A DNA stretch of 64,000 nucleotides. It comes from Moraxellaceae bacterium. Its GTDB lineage: Bacteria; Pseudomonadota; Gammaproteobacteria; Pseudomonadales; Moraxellaceae. This document shows, one piece after another, positions 1 through 10,065 of this stretch (position 1 is its first letter; each line of letters begins with the position of its first letter). Where the stretch lies: positions 1 to 64,000 of the forward strand of contig JAUSND010000019.1 in NCBI GenBank assembly GCA_030646295.1, read 5' to 3'. The notes below the pieces were generated by a model. It was not told the DNA's origin and searched no databases. It saw nothing but the letters and a program-made list of their open reading frames with translations. The position numbers and the translations under genes are program-made.

Positions 1-1190
1 TGGCAAAGGCAAAATTTGAACGTAACAAGCCGCACGTAAACGTCGGCACGATCGGTCACGTTGACCATGGCAAGACCACGCTGACAGCAGCTATTGCTAC
101 TGTCTGCGCCAAGATCTATGGCGGCGAAGCCAAGGGTTACGACCAGATCGACTCCTCCCCGGAAGAAAAGGCACGCGGCATCACCATTAACACCGCGCAT
201 GTCGAATACGACAGCCCGATCCGTCACTATGCCCACGTGGACTGCCCTGGTCACGCTGACTATGTGAAGAACATGATCACCGGTGCAGCCCAGATGGACG
301 GCGCTATCCTGGTTTGCTCCGCTGCTGACGGCCCCATGCCGCAGACCCGTGAGCACATCCTGCTGTCCCGTCAGGTGGGCGTGCCTTACATCGTCGTGTT
401 CCTGAACAAGTGCGACATGGTTGACGATGAAGAGCTGCTGGAACTGGTTGAAATGGAAGTTCGCGAACTTCTGAACCAGTACAAGTTCCCGGGCGACGAC
501 ACCCCGATCATTCGTGGTTCTGCCCTGCAGGCCCTGAATGGCGAAGACACACCGTATGGCGTGCCTTCCGTGATGAAGCTGGTCGAGACCCTGGACAGCT
601 ACATTCCTGAGCCAGTCCGTGCCATCGACAAGCCGTTCCTGATGCCGATTGAAGACGTGTTCTCCATCTCCGGTCGTGGCACCGTGGTGACAGGCAAGGT
701 TGAGCGCGGCATCGTCAAGGTTGGTGAAGAAGTGGAAATCGTGGGTCTGAAAGACACCGTGAAGACCACATGCACCGGCGTGGAAATGTTCCGCAAGCTG
801 CTTGACGAAGGTCGTGCTGGCGAAAACTGTGGCGTGCTGCTGCGTGGCACCAAGCGTGAAGACGTGCAGCGTGGCCAGGTGCTGGCCAAGCCCGGTTCCA
901 TCAAGCCGCACACCCAGTTTGAATCTGAAGTGTACGTGCTGTCGAAGGAAGAAGGCGGTCGTCACACTCCGTTCTTCAAGGGCTACCGTCCCCAGTTCTA
1001 CTTCCGTACGACTGACGTGACTGGCTCCATCGAGCTGCCGGAAGGCGTCGAGATGGTGATGCCAGGCGACAACATCAAGATGGTGGTGACCTTGATTGCC
1101 CCGATCGCGATGGAAGACGGCCTGCGCTTCGCTATTCGCGAAGGTGGTCGTACCGTTGGCGCCGGCGTGGTAGCAAAAATCATCGCTTGA
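1..1190 (+). CDS. tuf: Elongation factor Tu (5' end lacks one base)
   Basis: GTPase that delivers aminoacyl-tRNA to the ribosomal A site in the cytoplasm. The first base of the window is the T of the ATG, so only the A is missing and the 396-residue protein is otherwise complete. The G motifs are intact: P-loop GHVDHGKT at residues 19-26, DCPGH at 81-85 and NKCD at 136-139. The beta-barrel domains II and III follow to the normal end (VVAKIIA). It is presumably the last gene of an str operon (rpsL-rpsG-fusA-tuf) lying outside the window. A strong intrinsic terminator follows at once, and the S10 operon has its own promoter. Confidence 0.98.
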   Translation, partial: AKAKFERNKPHVNVGTIGHVDHGKTTLTAAIATVCAKIYGGEAKGYDQIDSSPEEKARGITINTAHVEYDSPIRHYAHVDCPGHADYVKNMITGAAQMDGAILVCSAADGPMPQTREHILLSRQVGVPYIVVFLNKCDMVDDEELLELVEMEVRELLNQYKFPGDDTPIIRGSALQALNGEDTPYGVPSVMKLVETLDSYIPEPVRAIDKPFLMPIEDVFSISGRGTVVTGKVERGIVKVGEEVEIVGLKDTVKTTCTGVEMFRKLLDEGRAGENCGVLLRGTKREDVQRGQVLAKPGSIKPHTQFESEVYVLSKEEGGRHTPFFKGYRPQFYFRTTDVTGSIELPEGVEMVMPGDNIKMVVTLIAPIAMEDGLRFAIREGGRTVGAGVVAKIIA

Positions 1191-1195
1191 TGAAA

Positions 1196-1230
1196 AAAAC
1201 CACCCCCAAATGTAGTTTGGGGGTGGTTTT
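1196..1230 (+). terminator. Intrinsic terminator of tuf
   Basis: A perfect 15-bp stem (AAAACCACCCCCAAA pairing with TTTGGGGGTGGTTTT) has a 5-base loop and begins 6 bases after the tuf stop codon. The T-run closes the 3' arm. It separates the str operon from the S10 promoter, which starts 4 bases further on. Confidence 0.92.
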
Positions 1231-1233
1231 CAC

Positions 1234-1262
1234 TTGCCGGGCCCGATAAAGCACGGTATAGT
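1234..1262 (+). promoter_or_regulatory. Sigma-70 promoter of the S10 operon
   Basis: TTGCCG (1234-1239) and TATAGT (1257-1262) are separated by exactly 17 bp. GCGCC (1265-1269) follows two bases after the -10. The same -10 plus GCGCC layout recurs before rplN and rpsM. A GC-rich discriminator of this kind is typical of promoters under growth-rate and ppGpp control; that regulation is inferred here. Confidence 0.8.
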
Positions 1263-1406
1263 TCGCGCCCTTCTGAAGGCATACGTGCTTTTCAGTAGAG
1301 TGATACAGCCGGGGCAACGTTCCCGGACCGGTTTCTGAAACCTTCCGCCTTGATCCTGTATTGGGGTGTGGAGGGTTTTGCTTCACTTATTTTTGGAGTT
1401 GCCGGC
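1263..1406 (+). promoter_or_regulatory. S10 operon leader RNA (possible L4 control region)
   Basis: An untranslated stretch of about 140 bases lies between the promoter and rpsJ. Two small hairpins are visible: CCGGG/CCCGG (1309-1313 with 1322-1326) and GGTTTC/GAAACC (1330-1342). In E. coli the S10 leader binds ribosomal protein L4, which represses the operon. Position and length fit such a leader, but no conserved L4-binding fold was demonstrated here. Confidence 0.4.
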
Positions 1407-1718
1407 ATGGCTAACCAGAGAATCCGCATTCGCCTGAAGGCGTTCGATCATCGTCTGATCGATCAGTCTGCTGTCGAGATCGTCGAGACTGCCAAGCGCA
1501 CAGGCGCCCAGGTATGTGGTCCGATCCCGATGCCGACTCGCATTGAGCGTTTTGACGTGCTGACATCGCCGCACGTAAACAAGGATGCGCGTGATCAATA
1601 CGAAATTCGTACCCACAAGCGTCTGGTTGATATTGTGCAGCCGACGGATAAGACCGTGGATGCGCTGATGAAGCTGGATCTCGCAGCTGGTGTGGATGTC
1701 CAGATCAGCTTGGGCTGA
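1407..1718 (+). CDS. rpsJ: 30S ribosomal protein S10 (uS10)
   Basis: Protein of the 30S head, also the NusE partner in transcription antitermination complexes. The ATG at 1407 gives [16 protein letters not shown] and 103 residues, the normal length. A GGAG site (1395-1398) precedes this start, so an upstream in-frame codon at 1350 was not used. The family signature around [20 protein letters not shown] is present. It is the first gene of the S10 operon and is followed by rplC after 50 bases. Confidence 0.98.
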   Translation: MANQRIRIRLKAFDHRLIDQSAVEIVETAKRTGAQVCGPIPMPTRIERFDVLTSPHVNKDARDQYEIRTHKRLVDIVQPTDKTVDALMKLDLAAGVDVQISLG

Positions 1719-1768
1719 TCTGCATCTGACAGGTTTCCTCTTAAGAATTTGAGCAAAGAGGTTTGAAG

Positions 1769-2407
1769 ATGGCTATTGGATTAGTCGGTCGCAAGTGCGG
1801 CATGACCCGAGTGTTCACTGCGGCGGGTGTTTCCGTTCCGGTGACCGTTATTGAGGTCGATCCGAACCGCATTACCCAGATCAAGTCTGTGGACACTGAT
1901 GGCTACCAGGCTGTACAGATCACCACGGGTGAGCGCCGTGCCTCGCGCGTGACCAAGGCTCAGGCCGGTCACTTCGCCAAGGCAAGTGTGGCTGCGGGTC
2001 GTGGTGTGTGGGAATTCCGTGTTGCCGGTGAAGAAGCTGCGGCACTGGCTGTGGGTGGCACGATTGGTGTTGACGTGTTTGCTGCGGGCCAGGTTGTTGA
2101 TGTTACTGGTACCTCCAAGGGCAAGGGTTTCCAGGGTGCTGTAAAGCGCTGGAATTTCCGTACTCAGGATGCCACGCACGGTAACTCCGTGTCGCATCGT
2201 GTGCATGGCTCCACGGGTCAGAACCAGAGTCCTGGCAAGGTGTTCAAGGGCAAGAAAATGGCCGGCCACATGGGTGACGAGCGCGTTACCGTGCAGGGGC
2301 TGGAAGTGGTCTCTGTGGATGCCGAGCGTGGCGTGCTGCTGGTGAAGGGCGCGGTACCGGGTGCCACAGGCAATGACGTCATTGTGCGTCCGACCGTGAA
2401 GGCCTGA
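1769..2407 (+). CDS. rplC: 50S ribosomal protein L3 (uL3)
   Basis: Early-assembly 50S protein whose long internal loop reaches toward the peptidyl-transferase centre. The ATG at 1769 gives [16 protein letters not shown] and 212 residues, close to the usual 209. The TTG six bases upstream was rejected because AGAGG at 1757-1761 is spaced correctly for the ATG. The conserved stretch [22 protein letters not shown] and the glutamine target region of PrmB (QNQSPGKV) are visible. It is second in the S10 operon. Confidence 0.98.
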   Translation: MAIGLVGRKCGMTRVFTAAGVSVPVTVIEVDPNRITQIKSVDTDGYQAVQITTGERRASRVTKAQAGHFAKASVAAGRGVWEFRVAGEEAAALAVGGTIGVDVFAAGQVVDVTGTSKGKGFQGAVKRWNFRTQDATHGNSVSHRVHGSTGQNQSPGKVFKGKKMAGHMGDERVTVQGLEVVSVDAERGVLLVKGAVPGATGNDVIVRPTVKA

Positions 2408-2419
2408 GGGGGATAATCA

Positions 2420-3022
2420 GTGAATCTGAAGACTGTTTCCGGAGCAGCTGTCGAGCTCTCCGAAGTTGCCTTCGGCAAGGAATTCAACGAGGCGCTGGTG
2501 CATCAGGTGGTTAATGCCTACCTGGCCGGCGCTCGTCAGGGTACCAGAGCCCAGAAGTCTCGTGGTGAAGTGAGTGGCGGTGGCAAGAAGCCATGGCGCC
2601 AGAAAGGTACGGGCCGTGCCCGTGCCGGCTCGATTCGTAGCCCGATCTGGCGTGGCGGTGGCAAGGCTCACGCAGCTGTGCCGCAGAACTGGGATCAGAA
2701 GGTCAACCGCAAGATGTACCGCGGCGCCCTTCGTTGCATCCTGTCCGAACTTATTCGTCAGGACCGTTTGGTGCTGGTTGAGGAGATTTCGGTTTCTGCT
2801 CCGCGCACCAAAGAATTGCTCGCCAAGTTGAGTGATATGGGGCTGACCAATGCCCTTATCGTGACTGATGCGGTCGATGAAAATCTGTATCTGGCTGCTC
2901 GCAACTTGCCGCATGTCGAAGTTATGGACACGGCAGCTCTCGATCCTGTCAGCCTGATTGGCTTTGACAAGGTTGTGATGTCTGTGCCAGCTGCCAAGAA
3001 GCTTGAGGTGGAATTGGGATGA
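2420..3022 (+). CDS. rplD: 50S ribosomal protein L4 (uL4)
   Basis: 50S protein lining the exit tunnel; in E. coli it also represses its own operon. The start is GTG at 2420, after GAGGGGGATAA. The protein has 200 residues (E. coli 201). The tunnel loop [19 protein letters not shown] is present. The last four bases overlap the rplW start (ATGA), which suggests translational coupling. Confidence 0.97.
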   Translation: MNLKTVSGAAVELSEVAFGKEFNEALVHQVVNAYLAGARQGTRAQKSRGEVSGGGKKPWRQKGTGRARAGSIRSPIWRGGGKAHAAVPQNWDQKVNRKMYRGALRCILSELIRQDRLVLVEEISVSAPRTKELLAKLSDMGLTNALIVTDAVDENLYLAARNLPHVEVMDTAALDPVSLIGFDKVVMSVPAAKKLEVELG

Positions 3023-3318
3023 ACCAGGAACGCATTTATCAGGTCCTGCTCGGGCCCCACGTTTCGGAAAAGGCTACTCTGGTAGCTGAAGCGAATCGTC
3101 AGTTCGTGTTCAAGGTCCGTCTCGATGCCAACAAGCTCGAGATCAAGAAGGCCGTAGAAAAGCTGTTCAATGTCCAGGTTGCTTTCGTGAATACCACGGT
3201 GGTGAAGGGCAAGAACAAGCGCTTTGGTCGTAGCCTCGGTCGTCGTTCCGACTTCAAAAAGGCCTATGTGGCCCTGAAGGACGGTTTCGACCTCGATTTC
3301 ACTGGCGCGGCTGAGTAA
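3019..3318 (+). CDS. rplW: 50S ribosomal protein L23 (uL23)
   Basis: Component at the tunnel exit and the docking site for trigger factor and SRP. The 99 residues ([19 protein letters not shown]) match the family length and contain the [10 protein letters not shown] extended loop. The ATG overlaps the rplD stop in an ATGA junction. rplB begins 16 bases downstream behind GGGAGA. Confidence 0.97.
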   Translation: MNQERIYQVLLGPHVSEKATLVAEANRQFVFKVRLDANKLEIKKAVEKLFNVQVAFVNTTVVKGKNKRFGRSLGRRSDFKKAYVALKDGFDLDFTGAAE

Positions 3319-3334
3319 GGCTGGGAGACAAGTC

Positions 3335-4156
3335 ATGCCTATCGTGAAGTGCAAACCGACCTCGCCTGGTCGCCGTTTTGTCGAAAAGGTTGTCCATCCG
3401 CATCTGTTCAAGGGTCGTCCGCTGGCTTCGCTGGTGGAATCCAAGAAAAAGACCGGTGGTCGTAACAATAATGGCCACATCACCATGCGTCACATTGGTG
3501 GTGGTCACAAGCAGCTGTATCGCGTGATTGACTTCAAGCGCAACAAGGATGGCATTCCTGCTGTTGTTGAGCGTATTGAGTACGATCCTAACCGTACCGC
3601 CCATATTGCTCTTCTGAAGTACGCTGATGGCGAACGCCGTTATGTGATCGCTCTCAAGAACATGAGTGTTGGCGATACCGTGCAGTCTGGTGATGATGCA
3701 CCGATCAAGAACGGCAATGTGCTGCCGCTGCGCAACATGCCTCTTGGCGCCACTCTGTGCTGCCTCGAGCTGAAGGCTGGCAAGGGTGCTCAGGTTGCTC
3801 GCTCTGCTGGTGCCTCTGCGCAGTTGCTTGGTCGTGATGGTGCATATGCCATTGTTCGCCTGCGTTCGGGCGAGATGCGCAAGATTCATGTTGATTGCCG
3901 TGCGACCTTCGGTGAAGTGTCAAACAGCGAAAACAACTTGCGCAGCCTCGGCAAGGCCGGTGCTCAGCGCTGGCGTGGTGTTCGCCCGACCGTTCGCGGT
4001 ATGGCAATGAACCCTGTTGATCACCCGCATGGTGGTGGTGAAGGCCGTAACAAGGGCATGCACCCGGTATCGCCATGGGGCACGCCGTCCAAGGGCTACA
4101 AGACCCGCAGCAACAAGCGGACTACCAACATGATTGTGCGCGATCGCCGCAAGTAA
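3335..4156 (+). CDS. rplB: 50S ribosomal protein L2 (uL2)
   Basis: Core 50S protein needed for subunit association and peptidyl-transferase assembly. It has 273 residues, as in E. coli. The C-terminal signature [17 protein letters not shown], containing the conserved His near the catalytic centre, is intact. The S10 operon order is kept, with rpsS 20 bases downstream. Confidence 0.98.
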   Translation: MPIVKCKPTSPGRRFVEKVVHPHLFKGRPLASLVESKKKTGGRNNNGHITMRHIGGGHKQLYRVIDFKRNKDGIPAVVERIEYDPNRTAHIALLKYADGERRYVIALKNMSVGDTVQSGDDAPIKNGNVLPLRNMPLGATLCCLELKAGKGAQVARSAGASAQLLGRDGAYAIVRLRSGEMRKIHVDCRATFGEVSNSENNLRSLGKAGAQRWRGVRPTVRGMAMNPVDHPHGGGEGRNKGMHPVSPWGTPSKGYKTRSNKRTTNMIVRDRRK

Positions 4157-4176
4157 TCGGTTGAGGGAGATTAAAA

Positions 4177-4452
4177 GTGCCTCGTTCTCTGAAAAAAGGC
4201 CCGTTCGTAGATAACCACCTGTGGGTCAAGGTGGAAGCGGCGGTCTCTGCCAACTCGAAGAAGCCGATCAAGACCTGGTCGCGCCGTTCAATGATTCTGC
4301 CGGAGATGGTGGGTCTCACCATCGCTGTGCATAACGGCAAGCAGCATGTGCCAGTGTTCGTTTCTGAACATATGGTTGGACACAAGCTTGGCGAGTTCGC
4401 GCCGACCCGCACGTATCGCGGTCATGGCGTTGACAAGAAAGCCAAACGGTAA
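4177..4452 (+). CDS. rpsS: 30S ribosomal protein S19 (uS19)
   Basis: 30S head protein that contacts S13 and the A-site finger. The start is GTG at 4177, preceded by GAGGGAG. The 91 residues begin [15 protein letters not shown] and end THG-type [10 protein letters not shown]; all are typical. It lies between rplB and rplV in the S10 operon. Confidence 0.97.
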   Translation: MPRSLKKGPFVDNHLWVKVEAAVSANSKKPIKTWSRRSMILPEMVGLTIAVHNGKQHVPVFVSEHMVGHKLGEFAPTRTYRGHGVDKKAKR

Positions 4453-4462
4453 GGGGTAAGAG

Positions 4463-4798
4463 ATGGAAGCTATCGCAAAACTCCGCGGCGCGCCGATCTC
4501 GGCCCAAAAGGTCCGACTGGTCGCTGACCAGGTTCGTGGCCTGCCGGTTGACAAGGCGCTGAATACGCTCGCGTTTAGTAACAAGAAGGCAGCATCCTTC
4601 GTGAAGAAAGTGCTCGAGTCGGCAATTGCGAATGCCGAGCATAACGAAGGTGCTGACGTGGATGAGCTCAAGGTCTCCACGATCTGCGTCGATGAAGGTA
4701 TGTCGCTGAAGCGCATCATGCCGCGTGCCAAAGGCCGCGCTGATCGCATCACCAAGCGTACTTGCCACATCACCGTGAAAGTATCGGAAAAGAAGTGA
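4463..4798 (+). CDS. rplV: 50S ribosomal protein L22 (uL22)
   Basis: Exit-tunnel protein and a known site of macrolide-resistance changes. It has 111 residues (E. coli 110). The beta-hairpin region [18 protein letters not shown] is complete, with no deletion of the kind known to confer erythromycin resistance. It starts 10 bases after rpsS behind AAGGGG. Confidence 0.97.
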   Translation: MEAIAKLRGAPISAQKVRLVADQVRGLPVDKALNTLAFSNKKAASFVKKVLESAIANAEHNEGADVDELKVSTICVDEGMSLKRIMPRAKGRADRITKRTCHITVKVSEKK

Positions 4799-4809
4799 GG
4801 CCAAATTAA

Positions 4810-5532
4810 ATGGGTCAGAAAGTTCATCCGGTCGGCATCCGCCTCGGTATCGTAAAAAAGCATAACTCCAACTGGTACGCCAGCCCGAAGAATTATGCTG
4901 ATTTCCTGATTACAGACCTCAAGGTTCGTGATCATCTTTATAGCAAGCTGAAGAATGCATCGGTTAGCCGCATTCTGATCGAGCGTCCTTCTGAGAACGC
5001 CCGTATCACGATTTCCACGGCTCGCCCTGGCATCGTGATTGGCAAGAAGGGTGAGGACGTCGAGCGTCTGCGCCGTGAAATCGCCCGTCTGATGAAGACG
5101 CCGGTTCAGATCAACATCGATGAAATCCGCAAGCCGGACCTCGATGCGCGTCTGGTGGCTGAGGGCATTGCCTCGCAGCTCGAGCGTCGTGTGATGTTTC
5201 GTCGTGCCATGAAGCGCGCCGTACAGAACACCATGCGTGCCGGTGCCAAGGGTATCAAGGTGGAAGTGTCTGGTCGTCTGGGTGGTGCTGAAATTGCCCG
5301 CACGGAGTGGTATCGAGAAGGTCGTGTGCCTCTGCATACTCTGCGCGCAGATATTGACTACTCCATCATGCGTGCTGAAACAACCTATGGTTGCATCGGC
5401 GTGAAGGTCTGGATCTTCAAGGGTGAGATTCTGGGCGGCATGGAACAGGCTAATCAGCCAGCTCCGGTGGAAGAAGCCGTGGCACGTCCGGCGCGCAAGC
5501 GCGGCGGCAAGAGCCAGGAAGCGAGGGGTTAA
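4810..5532 (+). CDS. rpsC: 30S ribosomal protein S3 (uS3)
   Basis: mRNA-entry protein of the 30S head with helicase-related basic residues. It has 240 residues, slightly longer than the 233 of E. coli. The KH-type motif [15 protein letters not shown] is intact. The extra length is a C-terminal tail rich in Ala, Pro, Lys and Arg after residue 215, which is common among relatives. rplP follows after 3 bases. Confidence 0.97.
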   Translation: MGQKVHPVGIRLGIVKKHNSNWYASPKNYADFLITDLKVRDHLYSKLKNASVSRILIERPSENARITISTARPGIVIGKKGEDVERLRREIARLMKTPVQINIDEIRKPDLDARLVAEGIASQLERRVMFRRAMKRAVQNTMRAGAKGIKVEVSGRLGGAEIARTEWYREGRVPLHTLRADIDYSIMRAETTYGCIGVKVWIFKGEILGGMEQANQPAPVEEAVARPARKRGGKSQEARG

Positions 5533-5535
5533 GAG

Positions 5536-5949
5536 ATGTTACAGCCTAAGCGCACCAAGTTCCGCAAGGTCCACAAGGGCCGCAACCGTGGTCTGGCGCT
5601 GCGCGGCAGCACAGTTGACTTCGGTAGCATTGGTCTGAAGTCAGTTGAGCGTGGCCGTTTGACAGCCCGTCAGATTGAAGCAGCCCGTCGTGCCATTACA
5701 CGTCGTGTAAAGCGCGGTGGAAAAATCTGGATTCGTGTGTTTCCGGATAAGCCCATTACTCAGAAGCCTCTTGAAGTGCGTATGGGTAAGGGTAAGGGTA
5801 ATGTCGAGTACTGGGTGGCCGAAATCCAGCCGGGCAAGATTCTCTATGAAATTGAAGGCGTGTCCGAAGAGATGGCGCGTGAGGCATTTGCTCTCGCTGC
5901 TGCCAAGCTCCCGGTCAAGACGACCATCGTGACTCGTACGGTGATGTGA
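5536..5949 (+). CDS. rplP: 50S ribosomal protein L16 (uL16)
   Basis: Late-assembly 50S protein that positions the A-site tRNA elbow. The 137 residues ([17 protein letters not shown]) match the family, including the [20 protein letters not shown] segment that carries the hydroxylation and methylation region. Its stop overlaps the rpmC start as TGATG, so the two genes are probably coupled. Confidence 0.97.
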   Translation: MLQPKRTKFRKVHKGRNRGLALRGSTVDFGSIGLKSVERGRLTARQIEAARRAITRRVKRGGKIWIRVFPDKPITQKPLEVRMGKGKGNVEYWVAEIQPGKILYEIEGVSEEMAREAFALAAAKLPVKTTIVTRTVM

Positions 5950-6140
5950 TGAAAGCGACTGAATTACGTCAGAAAAGTGTAGAAGAGCTCGGCAAGGAGC
6001 TCGATGCGCTGCAGCGTCAGCAGTTCACCCTGCGTATGGCCAAAGCTACCGGTCAGCTGGCCAAGAATCACCAGGTGGATGTGGTCCGCAAGGATATCGC
6101 CCGCATCAAGACTCTACTGACCGAGAAGCAGGGTAACTGA
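5949..6140 (+). CDS. rpmC: 50S ribosomal protein L29 (uL29)
   Basis: Small two-helix protein at the tunnel exit next to L23. The ATG at 5949 gives [18 protein letters not shown] and 63 residues, the E. coli length. A GTG three bases earlier is possible but less likely. It overlaps the rplP stop by one base. rpsQ follows after 2 bases. Confidence 0.95.
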   Translation: MKATELRQKSVEELGKELDALQRQQFTLRMAKATGQLAKNHQVDVVRKDIARIKTLLTEKQGN

Positions 6141-6142
6141 TC

Positions 6143-6403
6143 ATGACCGAACAGAAGCTGAAGCGCACGCTGACCGGCAAGGTAGTCAGCAACAAGATGG
6201 ACAAGTCCATCACCGTGCTGATTGAGCGCCGTGTCAAGCACCCGGTGTACGGCAAGTACATCACGCGGTCGACCAAGCTCCATGCTCACGACGAGAATAA
6301 CGTGTGCAAGGAAGGCGATGTAGTAACGATCGCGGAGTGCCGTCCGATCTCCAAGACCAAGGCGTGGGCTGTGGTTGAGGTAGTGGAAACCGCCGCCAGC
6401 TGA
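6143..6403 (+). CDS. rpsQ: 30S ribosomal protein S17 (uS17)
   Basis: Primary 16S rRNA-binding protein with an OB fold. It has 86 residues and the motif [20 protein letters not shown]. It is the last gene of the S10 operon. No terminator follows; instead a promoter is embedded in the 78-base gap before rplN, so read-through into the spc operon is likely. Confidence 0.97.
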   Translation: MTEQKLKRTLTGKVVSNKMDKSITVLIERRVKHPVYGKYITRSTKLHAHDENNVCKEGDVVTIAECRPISKTKAWAVVEVVETAAS

Positions 6404-6410
6404 TTGCTGG

Positions 6411-6439
6411 TTGCGGTAGGGTCACTCTTACGTTAGAAT
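6411..6439 (+). promoter_or_regulatory. Promoter of the spc operon
   Basis: TTGCGG (6411-6416) and TAGAAT (6434-6439) are separated by 17 bp. GCGCC (6442-6446) starts two bases after the -10, as in the S10 promoter. It lies in the rpsQ-rplN gap where no terminator is present. Confidence 0.78.
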
Positions 6440-6481
6440 TTGCGCCCTTTTTCTGGGCGCCTATGGGTTTGGAGAAGAGCA

Positions 6482-6850
6482 ATGATTCAGACCGAAACGA
6501 TGCTCGATGTTGCAGATAACAGCGGTGCACGCCGCGTCCAGTGTATCAAGGTGCTGGGCGGCTCCCATCGTCGTTATGCGACAGTCGGTGACATCATCAA
6601 GGTCGCCGTGAAGGAAGCAATTCCTCGCGGCAAGGTAAAGAAAGGCGACGTGATGAATGCCGTTGTTGTGCGTACGCGCAAGGGTATTCGCCGTCCTGAC
6701 GGTTCACTCATCCGTTTTGATGACAACGCCGCCGTGATTCTCAACAACCAGAAGGCTCCGATCGGCACCCGTATTTTCGGGCCGGTGACGCGTGAACTGC
6801 GTACTGAGCAGTTCATGAAGATCATCTCGCTGGCGCCTGAAGTGCTCTAA
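6482..6850 (+). CDS. rplN: 50S ribosomal protein L14 (uL14)
   Basis: Subunit-interface protein that forms bridges B5 and B8 and is the target of the silencing factor RsfS. The ATG at 6482 gives [18 protein letters not shown] and 122 residues, the standard length. GGAGAAG sits 8 bases upstream. It opens the spc operon. Confidence 0.98.
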   Translation: MIQTETMLDVADNSGARRVQCIKVLGGSHRRYATVGDIIKVAVKEAIPRGKVKKGDVMNAVVVRTRKGIRRPDGSLIRFDDNAAVILNNQKAPIGTRIFGPVTRELRTEQFMKIISLAPEVL

Positions 6851-6861
6851 GGTACGATGTC

Positions 6862-7179
6862 ATGGCAAAACTGAAGCGTGATGACGAAGTCATCGTGATT
6901 ACTGGCAAGGATAAGGGCAAGCGCGGCAAGATCGTGCGCATGCTGGACGAGCGTGTCGTCGTTGCCGGTATCAATATGGTCAAGAAGCATGTCAAGGCCA
7001 ATCCGGCTCGTGGTACCCAGGGTGGTATCGTGGAGCAGGAAGCCTCGCTGCATATCTCTAATGTGGCCCTCTTCAATGCGGCAACGCAGAAGGCGGATCG
7101 CATCGGCTACAAGCTCCTGGAAGACGGCAAGAAAGTGCGCGTCTACAAATCCAGTAGCGAAGTAGTAGACGTGAAATAA
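6862..7179 (+). CDS. rplX: 50S ribosomal protein L24 (uL24)
   Basis: Assembly initiator of the 50S subunit with an N-terminal KOW motif ([17 protein letters not shown]). It has 105 residues (E. coli 104). It is followed by rplE after 14 bases. In E. coli, S8 represses the spc operon near this junction; no obvious S8-site mimic was recognised by eye. Confidence 0.97.
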   Translation: MAKLKRDDEVIVITGKDKGKRGKIVRMLDERVVVAGINMVKKHVKANPARGTQGGIVEQEASLHISNVALFNAATQKADRIGYKLLEDGKKVRVYKSSSEVVDVK

Positions 7180-7193
7180 GAAGGTTGGTTGAG

Positions 7194-7730
7194 ATGGCCA
7201 GACTGAGAAGTGTTTACAAGAACGAGATCGCAGCCAAGCTGAAAGAAGAGCTCGGTCTCGAGAATGTGATGCAGGTTCCCCGCATCACGAAGATTACTCT
7301 GAATATGGGAGTGGGCGGCGCCAGCCAGGATAAGAAGCTTATCGATGGTGCCGTGGCCGATATGCAGCTGATTTCTGGCCAGAAACCCATTATTACGCTT
7401 GCACGCAAGTCTATTGCCGGCTTCAAGATTCGTGAAGGCTGGCCGATTGGCTGCAAGGTCACCCTGCGCGGTGACATGATGTACGAATTCCTGGATCGTC
7501 TGATTGCCATCACGATTCCTCGTATTCGTGATTTCCGCGGCTTCAGTGCCAAGGCCTTTGATGGTCGCGGAAACTACTCGATGGGTCTCAAGGAACAGAT
7601 CGTGTTTCCTGAAATCGAGTATGACAAGATTGACAAGCTGCGTGGCATGGATATCACCATCACCACCACCGCAGCGGATGATGACCAGGGTCGCGCACTG
7701 CTGCGTGCCTTTGGCTTCCCTTTCAAGTGA
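7194..7730 (+). CDS. rplE: 50S ribosomal protein L5 (uL5)
   Basis: 5S rRNA-binding protein that contacts P-site tRNA. The ATG at 7194 gives [16 protein letters not shown] and 178 residues (E. coli 179), preceded by GGTTGAG. An in-frame GTG-type extension at 7185 lacks a ribosome site. Motifs [11 protein letters not shown] and [12 protein letters not shown] fit the family. Confidence 0.97.
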   Translation: MARLRSVYKNEIAAKLKEELGLENVMQVPRITKITLNMGVGGASQDKKLIDGAVADMQLISGQKPIITLARKSIAGFKIREGWPIGCKVTLRGDMMYEFLDRLIAITIPRIRDFRGFSAKAFDGRGNYSMGLKEQIVFPEIEYDKIDKLRGMDITITTTAADDDQGRALLRAFGFPFK

Positions 7731-7741
7731 GAGCGTGACCC

Positions 7742-8047
7742 ATGGCCAAGCAGAGCATGATCAATCGCGAAGAAAAGCGCACCAAGACCGTGGCCAAGTA
7801 TGCCAAGGTTCGCGCTGAGCTGAAGGCGATCATCAAGAACCCGAACGCCAGTGATGAAGATCGCTGGGCGGCCACCCTGAAGCTGCAGTCTCTGCCGCGT
7901 GATGCAAGCCCGGTTCGTCAGCGTAATCGCTGCGGCCTGACTGGTCGTCCTCACGGCTTTTTCCGCAAGTTTGGTCTGAGTCGTATTAAGTTGCGTGAAG
8001 CCGTGATGCGTGGCGATGTGCCAGGCGTCGTCAAGGCCAGCTGGTAA
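7742..8047 (+). CDS. rpsN: 30S ribosomal protein S14 (uS14), zinc-free type
   Basis: 30S head protein. It is the long form with 101 residues and a single Cys ([20 protein letters not shown]), so the two CxxC zinc motifs of the short form are absent. This is the usual gammaproteobacterial version. It lies between rplE and rpsH. Confidence 0.97.
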   Translation: MAKQSMINREEKRTKTVAKYAKVRAELKAIIKNPNASDEDRWAATLKLQSLPRDASPVRQRNRCGLTGRPHGFFRKFGLSRIKLREAVMRGDVPGVVKASW

Positions 8048-8063
8048 TCAGGAGTAAGTTTTA

Positions 8064-8456
8064 ATGAGCATGCAAGATACTGTCGCCGACATGCTGACGC
8101 GTATTCGTAATGCGCAACGGGCGAACAAGTCTGCGGTTTCCATGCCCGCATCCAAGCTCAAGCTGGCAATTGCCAAGCTGCTGATGGATGAAGGGTACAT
8201 TGCGTCTGCTGATGTAGATGGCGAGAAGAAGCCGACTCTCAGCATCAGCCTGAAGTATTATGAAGGCAAGCCGGTAATCGAAGAGATCCGCCGTGTCAGC
8301 CGCCCTGGTCTGCGTATTTACAAGGGCAAGGATGATCTGCCTCGCGTCAAGCAGGGTCTGGGTATCCTGATTGTCTCCACCAGCAAGGGCATCATGACTG
8401 ATCGCGCCGCTCGCTCTGCGGGTTTGGGCGGTGAAGTCATCGCGCTTGTGGCGTAA
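8064..8456 (+). CDS. rpsH: 30S ribosomal protein S8 (uS8)
   Basis: Primary 16S rRNA binder of the central domain, and translational repressor of the spc operon in E. coli. It has 130 residues ([18 protein letters not shown]). CAGGAG is well placed for the ATG at 8064. A second Met two codons later is possible. The C-terminal signature [20 protein letters not shown] is intact. Confidence 0.97.
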   Translation: MSMQDTVADMLTRIRNAQRANKSAVSMPASKLKLAIAKLLMDEGYIASADVDGEKKPTLSISLKYYEGKPVIEEIRRVSRPGLRIYKGKDDLPRVKQGLGILIVSTSKGIMTDRAARSAGLGGEVIALVA

Positions 8457-8468
8457 GGGGGAATAACG

Positions 8469-9002
8469 ATGTCTCGCGTAGCTAAGGCTCCAGTCACCCT
8501 GCCAAAAGGCGTGGAAGTGACAATTAATGGCCAGCTGATCGAAGTGAAGGGTGCCAAGGGCTCCTTGGGTCACACTTTGAATGGGCTGGTTGATGTAAAG
8601 AATGACAATGGTGTGCTTTCTTTCAGCCCGCGTGAAACCTCGCAGGCTGGCTGGATGCAGACCGGTACTGCACGTGCAGTGGTCAATAATCTGGTAATCG
8701 GTGTGTCGGCTGGTTTTGAGCGCAAGCTGCAGCTGATTGGTGTGGGCTACAAGGCGCAGGCAAAGGGCAAGGTTCTCAGCTTGGCGCTTGGCTACTCGCA
8801 CCCGATCGAATACGCACTGCCGGAAGGTGTTACTGCGGAAACGCCGACGCCGACTGAAATCATCCTGAAGTCCAGCAACAAGCAGTTGCTGGGTCAGGTC
8901 GCCGCCAACGTACGTGGTTACCGTCCGCCGGAACCGTACAAGGGCAAGGGTGTTCGTTACGCGGATGAGACTGTCCTGCGTAAGGAAGCCAAGAAGAAAT
9001 AA
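8469..9002 (+). CDS. rplF: 50S ribosomal protein L6 (uL6)
   Basis: Two-domain 50S protein near the factor-binding site. It has 177 residues, as in E. coli, and a canonical C-terminal [16 protein letters not shown]. The upstream run AAGGGGGAAT provides a strong ribosome site. rplR follows after 11 bases. Confidence 0.97.
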   Translation: MSRVAKAPVTLPKGVEVTINGQLIEVKGAKGSLGHTLNGLVDVKNDNGVLSFSPRETSQAGWMQTGTARAVVNNLVIGVSAGFERKLQLIGVGYKAQAKGKVLSLALGYSHPIEYALPEGVTAETPTPTEIILKSSNKQLLGQVAANVRGYRPPEPYKGKGVRYADETVLRKEAKKK

Positions 9003-9013
9003 GGGTTGATATC

Positions 9014-9364
9014 ATGAACGAAAAGAAAGAAGCCCGCCTGCGCCGTTCGCGCAGCACGCGCCTCAAAATCCGTCAGCTTGGCGCTGTTCGTCTGTGTGTC
9101 AACCGTACGCCACGCCACATTTACGCCCAGGTGATTGCTGCCGATGGCGCTACTGTTCTGGCTCAGGCTTCGACACTTGATGCAGCCCTTCGCGAAGGCG
9201 CAACAGGTAATGTTGATGCTGCCAAGAAGGTTGGTGCTCTGGTGGCTGAGCGCGCAAAGGCTGCTGGTGTAACGGCTGTTGCCTTCGATCGCTCCGGCTT
9301 CAAGTATCACGGCCGTATCAAGGCTCTGGCTGACGCGGCACGCGAAGCCGGTCTGGAATTCTAA
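9014..9364 (+). CDS. rplR: 50S ribosomal protein L18 (uL18)
   Basis: 5S rRNA-binding protein of the central protuberance. It has 116 residues (E. coli 117), with a basic N-terminus and the conserved [26 protein letters not shown] tail region (residues about 91-116). It sits between rplF and rpsE as in other spc operons. Confidence 0.97.
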   Translation: MNEKKEARLRRSRSTRLKIRQLGAVRLCVNRTPRHIYAQVIAADGATVLAQASTLDAALREGATGNVDAAKKVGALVAERAKAAGVTAVAFDRSGFKYHGRIKALADAAREAGLEF

Positions 9365-9375
9365 GGGTTAGTATC

Positions 9376-9879
9376 ATGGCAAAGCTTGAGCAGCAGCAGA
9401 ATGAAGGCTTCGTGGAGAAGCTGGTTCAGGTGAACCGCGTCGCCAAGGTTGTGAAGGGTGGTCGTATTTTCTCCTTCACCGCGCTGACCGTGGTTGGTGA
9501 CGGCAAGGGTCGTGTCGGTTTTGGTCGTGGCAAGGCGCGTGAAGTGCCTGCTGCCATCCAGAAGGCACTTGAAGCAGCACGTCGTAACATGATCCAGGTG
9601 GACCTTAACGGCACCACTCTGCAGCATCCTGTGACTGGCCAGCATGGCGCCTCGCGCGTTTATATGCAGCCTGCTTCCGAAGGTACCGGCGTTATTGCTG
9701 GTGGCGCCATGCGCGCAGTGCTGGAAGTGGCTGGTGTGCACAACGTGCTCGCCAAGTGCTATGGCTCCACCAATGCCAATAACGTCGTACATGCTACTTT
9801 CAAGGGTCTGGCTAACATGACCTCTGCTGAGCATGTGGCGGCCAAGCGTGGCAAGACGGTTGAAGAGATTCTGGGGTAA
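9376..9879 (+). CDS. rpsE: 30S ribosomal protein S5 (uS5)
   Basis: Protein lining the mRNA entry channel, involved in decoding fidelity. It has 167 residues (E. coli 166/167). The N-terminal double-stranded RNA-binding region includes [19 protein letters not shown], the loop where spectinomycin-resistance changes occur in other species. No deletion is apparent. rpmD follows after 4 bases. Confidence 0.97.
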   Translation: MAKLEQQQNEGFVEKLVQVNRVAKVVKGGRIFSFTALTVVGDGKGRVGFGRGKAREVPAAIQKALEAARRNMIQVDLNGTTLQHPVTGQHGASRVYMQPASEGTGVIAGGAMRAVLEVAGVHNVLAKCYGSTNANNVVHATFKGLANMTSAEHVAAKRGKTVEEILG

Positions 9880-9883
9880 GCAA

Positions 9884-10063
9884 ATGAGCAAGACCATCAA
9901 GGTTACCCAGGTGCGCTCTGGCGCGCACAAGCTGAAGAATCACAAGCTCTGCCTGCAGGGTCTGGGCCTGCGCCGTATCGGTCATACCGTTGAAGTGCTG
10001 GATACGCCTTCGAACCGCGGCATGATCAACAAGGTTTACTACCTCGTGAAGGTGGAGGGTTAA
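9884..10063 (+). CDS. rpmD: 50S ribosomal protein L30 (uL30)
   Basis: Small 50S protein. The ATG at 9884 gives [17 protein letters not shown] and 59 residues, the expected length. An earlier in-frame codon at 9833 lies inside rpsE and is not supported. rplO starts two bases after its stop. Confidence 0.97.
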   Translation: MSKTIKVTQVRSGAHKLKNHKLCLQGLGLRRIGHTVEVLDTPSNRGMINKVYYLVKVEG

Positions 10064-10065
10064 TC

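Noticed and set aside
4288-5337. 349-codon reverse-strand frame opposite rpsS, rplV and rpsC
   Set aside because: It opposes three universal ribosomal genes and has no recognisable domain.
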